Source: Firmicutes bacterium UBA6418 (lineage in GTDB: Bacteria; Bacillota; Clostridia; Peptostreptococcales; Anaerovoracaceae). Taken from it: DNA of 13,990 nucleotides. Shown piece after piece: positions 12,893 through 13,990 of the stretch. The position numbers and the translations under genes were made by a program. The number at the start of each line of letters is the position of its first letter. Positions within the stretch are counted from its first letter, which is position 1. The stretch covers positions 22,534 through 36,523 of the forward strand of contig DJPG01000113.1 of assembly GCA_002439735.1 (NCBI GenBank), read 5' to 3'. The notes under the pieces are model-generated. The model made no database searches, was not told where the DNA came from, and saw only the letters and a program-made list of their open reading frames with translations.

Positions 12893-13990
12893 GTGGCGGA
12901 GCGTGTTTATCTTGCCATCGATCTCAAATCTTTTTATGCGTCGGTAGAGTGCGTGGAGCGCGGTCTGGATCCGCTGACCACGCATCTGGTCGTCGCCGAC
13001 GCCTCCCGCACCGAAAAAACGATCTGTCTGGCGGTCTCTCCGAGCCTGCGCGCCTATGGCATCCCCGGACGAGCCAGGCTGTTTGAAGTCGTCCAAAAGG
13101 TCCGCGAGCTGAACGCCCTGCGGCTGACCCGTGCCCGCCGCCAAGCCTTTGCGGGTGAATCGGCCAATGCGGACGAACTGGCCGCGCATCCGGAACTTGC
13201 GATCTCGTATGTCACCGCACGGCCGCGCATGGCGCACTACATTGCCGCCAGTTCCCGTATTTACAGCATCTATCTCAAATATATCGCACCCGAAGACATC
13301 CATGTCTACTCGATCGACGAGGTCTTTATCGACGCCACAGATTACCTTCCTCTGTACGGGCTGACCGCACGCGAACTGGCTATGAAGATGATCCTTGAGA
13401 TTCTGCGTGAAACCGGCATCACCGCGACGGCTGGCATCGGTACGAACCTGTATTTGGCAAAGATCGCCATGGATATCGAGGCTAAGCACATTTCCGCTGA
13501 CGCAAACGGCGTTCGCATCGCCGAATTGGATGAAATAAGCTACCGAGAATTACTTTGGACGCATCAGCCGCTGACCGATTTTTGGCGCGTCGGGCACGGC
13601 TACGCGCAGAAGCTCGCTAAGGTCGGACTGTATACCATGGGCGATATCGCCCGCTGCTCGATCGGCAAGGCGGGCGAGTTCTATAACGAAGATCTGCTTT
13701 ACAAGCTGTTCGGCATCAACGCCGAGCTGCTGATCGATCACGCCTGGGGCTGGGAGCCTTGTACCATGGCGGATATCAAGGCCTACCGTCCGGCTTCCTC
13801 GAGCATCAGCTCCGGACAGGTTCTGCAGTGTCCGTATCCGGTAGCAAAAGCACATCTGGTAGCCTGCGAAATGGCGGAGCAGCTGGCCATGGACCTGTTT
13901 GAAAAGCACCTTACCACCGACCAGCTTGTGCTGACCGTCGGCTACGACAAGACCGCGCGACCCGCTGACACGCACGGTATTGTGGTGACG
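12893..13990 (+). CDS. Y-family DNA polymerase, UmuC/DinB-like (partial, 3' end outside window)
   Basis: Error-prone translesion DNA polymerase; 366 codons are visible and the frame runs off the edge. The palm opens with VYLAIDLKSFYASVEC: Asp10 is the first metal ligand and Tyr15 the probable steric gate. YSIDEVFID supplies Asp142 and Glu143. The stretch ATAGIGTNLYLAKIAMD is the usual family block, and the helix-hairpin-helix part follows near 220-260 (DFWRVGHGYAQKLAKVGLYTMGDIA). The little-finger domain begins after residue 300. The AIDLKSFYASVEC opening and overall pattern match the Bacillota UmuC/UvrX-like group rather than classic DinB. The GTG at 12893 has GGAGG seven bases ahead; a GTG two bases earlier is in another frame and soon stops. 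The LexA box at the promoter predicts induction by DNA damage. Confidence 0.92.
   Translation, partial: MAERVYLAIDLKSFYASVECVERGLDPLTTHLVVADASRTEKTICLAVSPSLRAYGIPGRARLFEVVQKVRELNALRLTRARRQAFAGESANADELAAHPELAISYVTARPRMAHYIAASSRIYSIYLKYIAPEDIHVYSIDEVFIDATDYLPLYGLTARELAMKMILEILRETGITATAGIGTNLYLAKIAMDIEAKHISADANGVRIAELDEISYRELLWTHQPLTDFWRVGHGYAQKLAKVGLYTMGDIARCSIGKAGEFYNEDLLYKLFGINAELLIDHAWGWEPCTMADIKAYRPASSSISSGQVLQCPYPVAKAHLVACEMAEQLAMDLFEKHLTTDQLVLTVGYDKTARPADTHGIVVT

Noticed and set aside
12702..12947. Plus-strand open frame running from the end of the permease into the polymerase gene
   Set aside because: It crosses a stop/promoter/LexA region in another frame, has no domain, and disagrees with the polymerase frame, which has catalytic motifs.

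Overview
The window looks like chromosomal DNA of a Gram-positive member of the Bacillota, probably an intestinal anaerobe. Supporting signs are strong AAGGAGG-type ribosome binding sites, a Bacillus-type LexA box (GAAC-N4-GTTC), a Bacillus-type PhoP box array, a lipoprotein PstS, a BlaI/M56 regulatory pair and a choloylglycine (bile salt) hydrolase family enzyme. The exact family cannot be fixed from the sequence; Clostridia or Erysipelotrichia are the likeliest. I see no tRNA, rRNA, CRISPR array, transposase or phage gene.

Positions 1-6350 (minus strand) hold one complete phosphate-starvation operon read right to left: pstS, pstC, pstA, pstB, phoU, phoB, phoR (phoR is cut by the window edge). 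The high-affinity phosphate ABC transporter comes first and the PhoR/PhoB two-component system last. Stop and start codons overlap as ATGA or GTGA, or lie within 14 bases, from pstC onward. Ahead of pstS lies an 11-bp-periodic array of TTAACA-like boxes placed -22 to -61 from a TATGAT -10 element, so PhoB/PhoP very likely activates its own operon. A strong hairpin separates pstS from pstC.

Positions 6473-6975 (plus strand) hold a small toxin-antitoxin remnant. A good promoter with a 13-bp palindrome drives a 23-codon fragment that looks like a HigB toxin fused beginning to end, then an intact HigA-type antitoxin. A large inverted repeat with T-tracts on both sides ends this unit and the convergent M56 gene.

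Positions 7030-10213 (minus strand) hold a BlaI-type repressor and a large M56 (BlaR1-type) membrane metalloprotease. The promoter carries two TACA/TGTA operators. The protease has the BlaR1 membrane and zinc core, but its roughly 520-residue outer part is not a penicillin-binding domain, so the signal is unknown.

Positions 10301-11359 (minus) encode a choloylglycine hydrolase family enzyme with an unusual acidic insertion. Divergent from it, 11596-12774 (plus) encodes an SLC13/ArsB-type anion permease. From 12893 to the right edge (plus) runs a Y-family DNA polymerase under a perfect LexA palindrome, so it is expected to be SOS-induced; its end lies outside the window.
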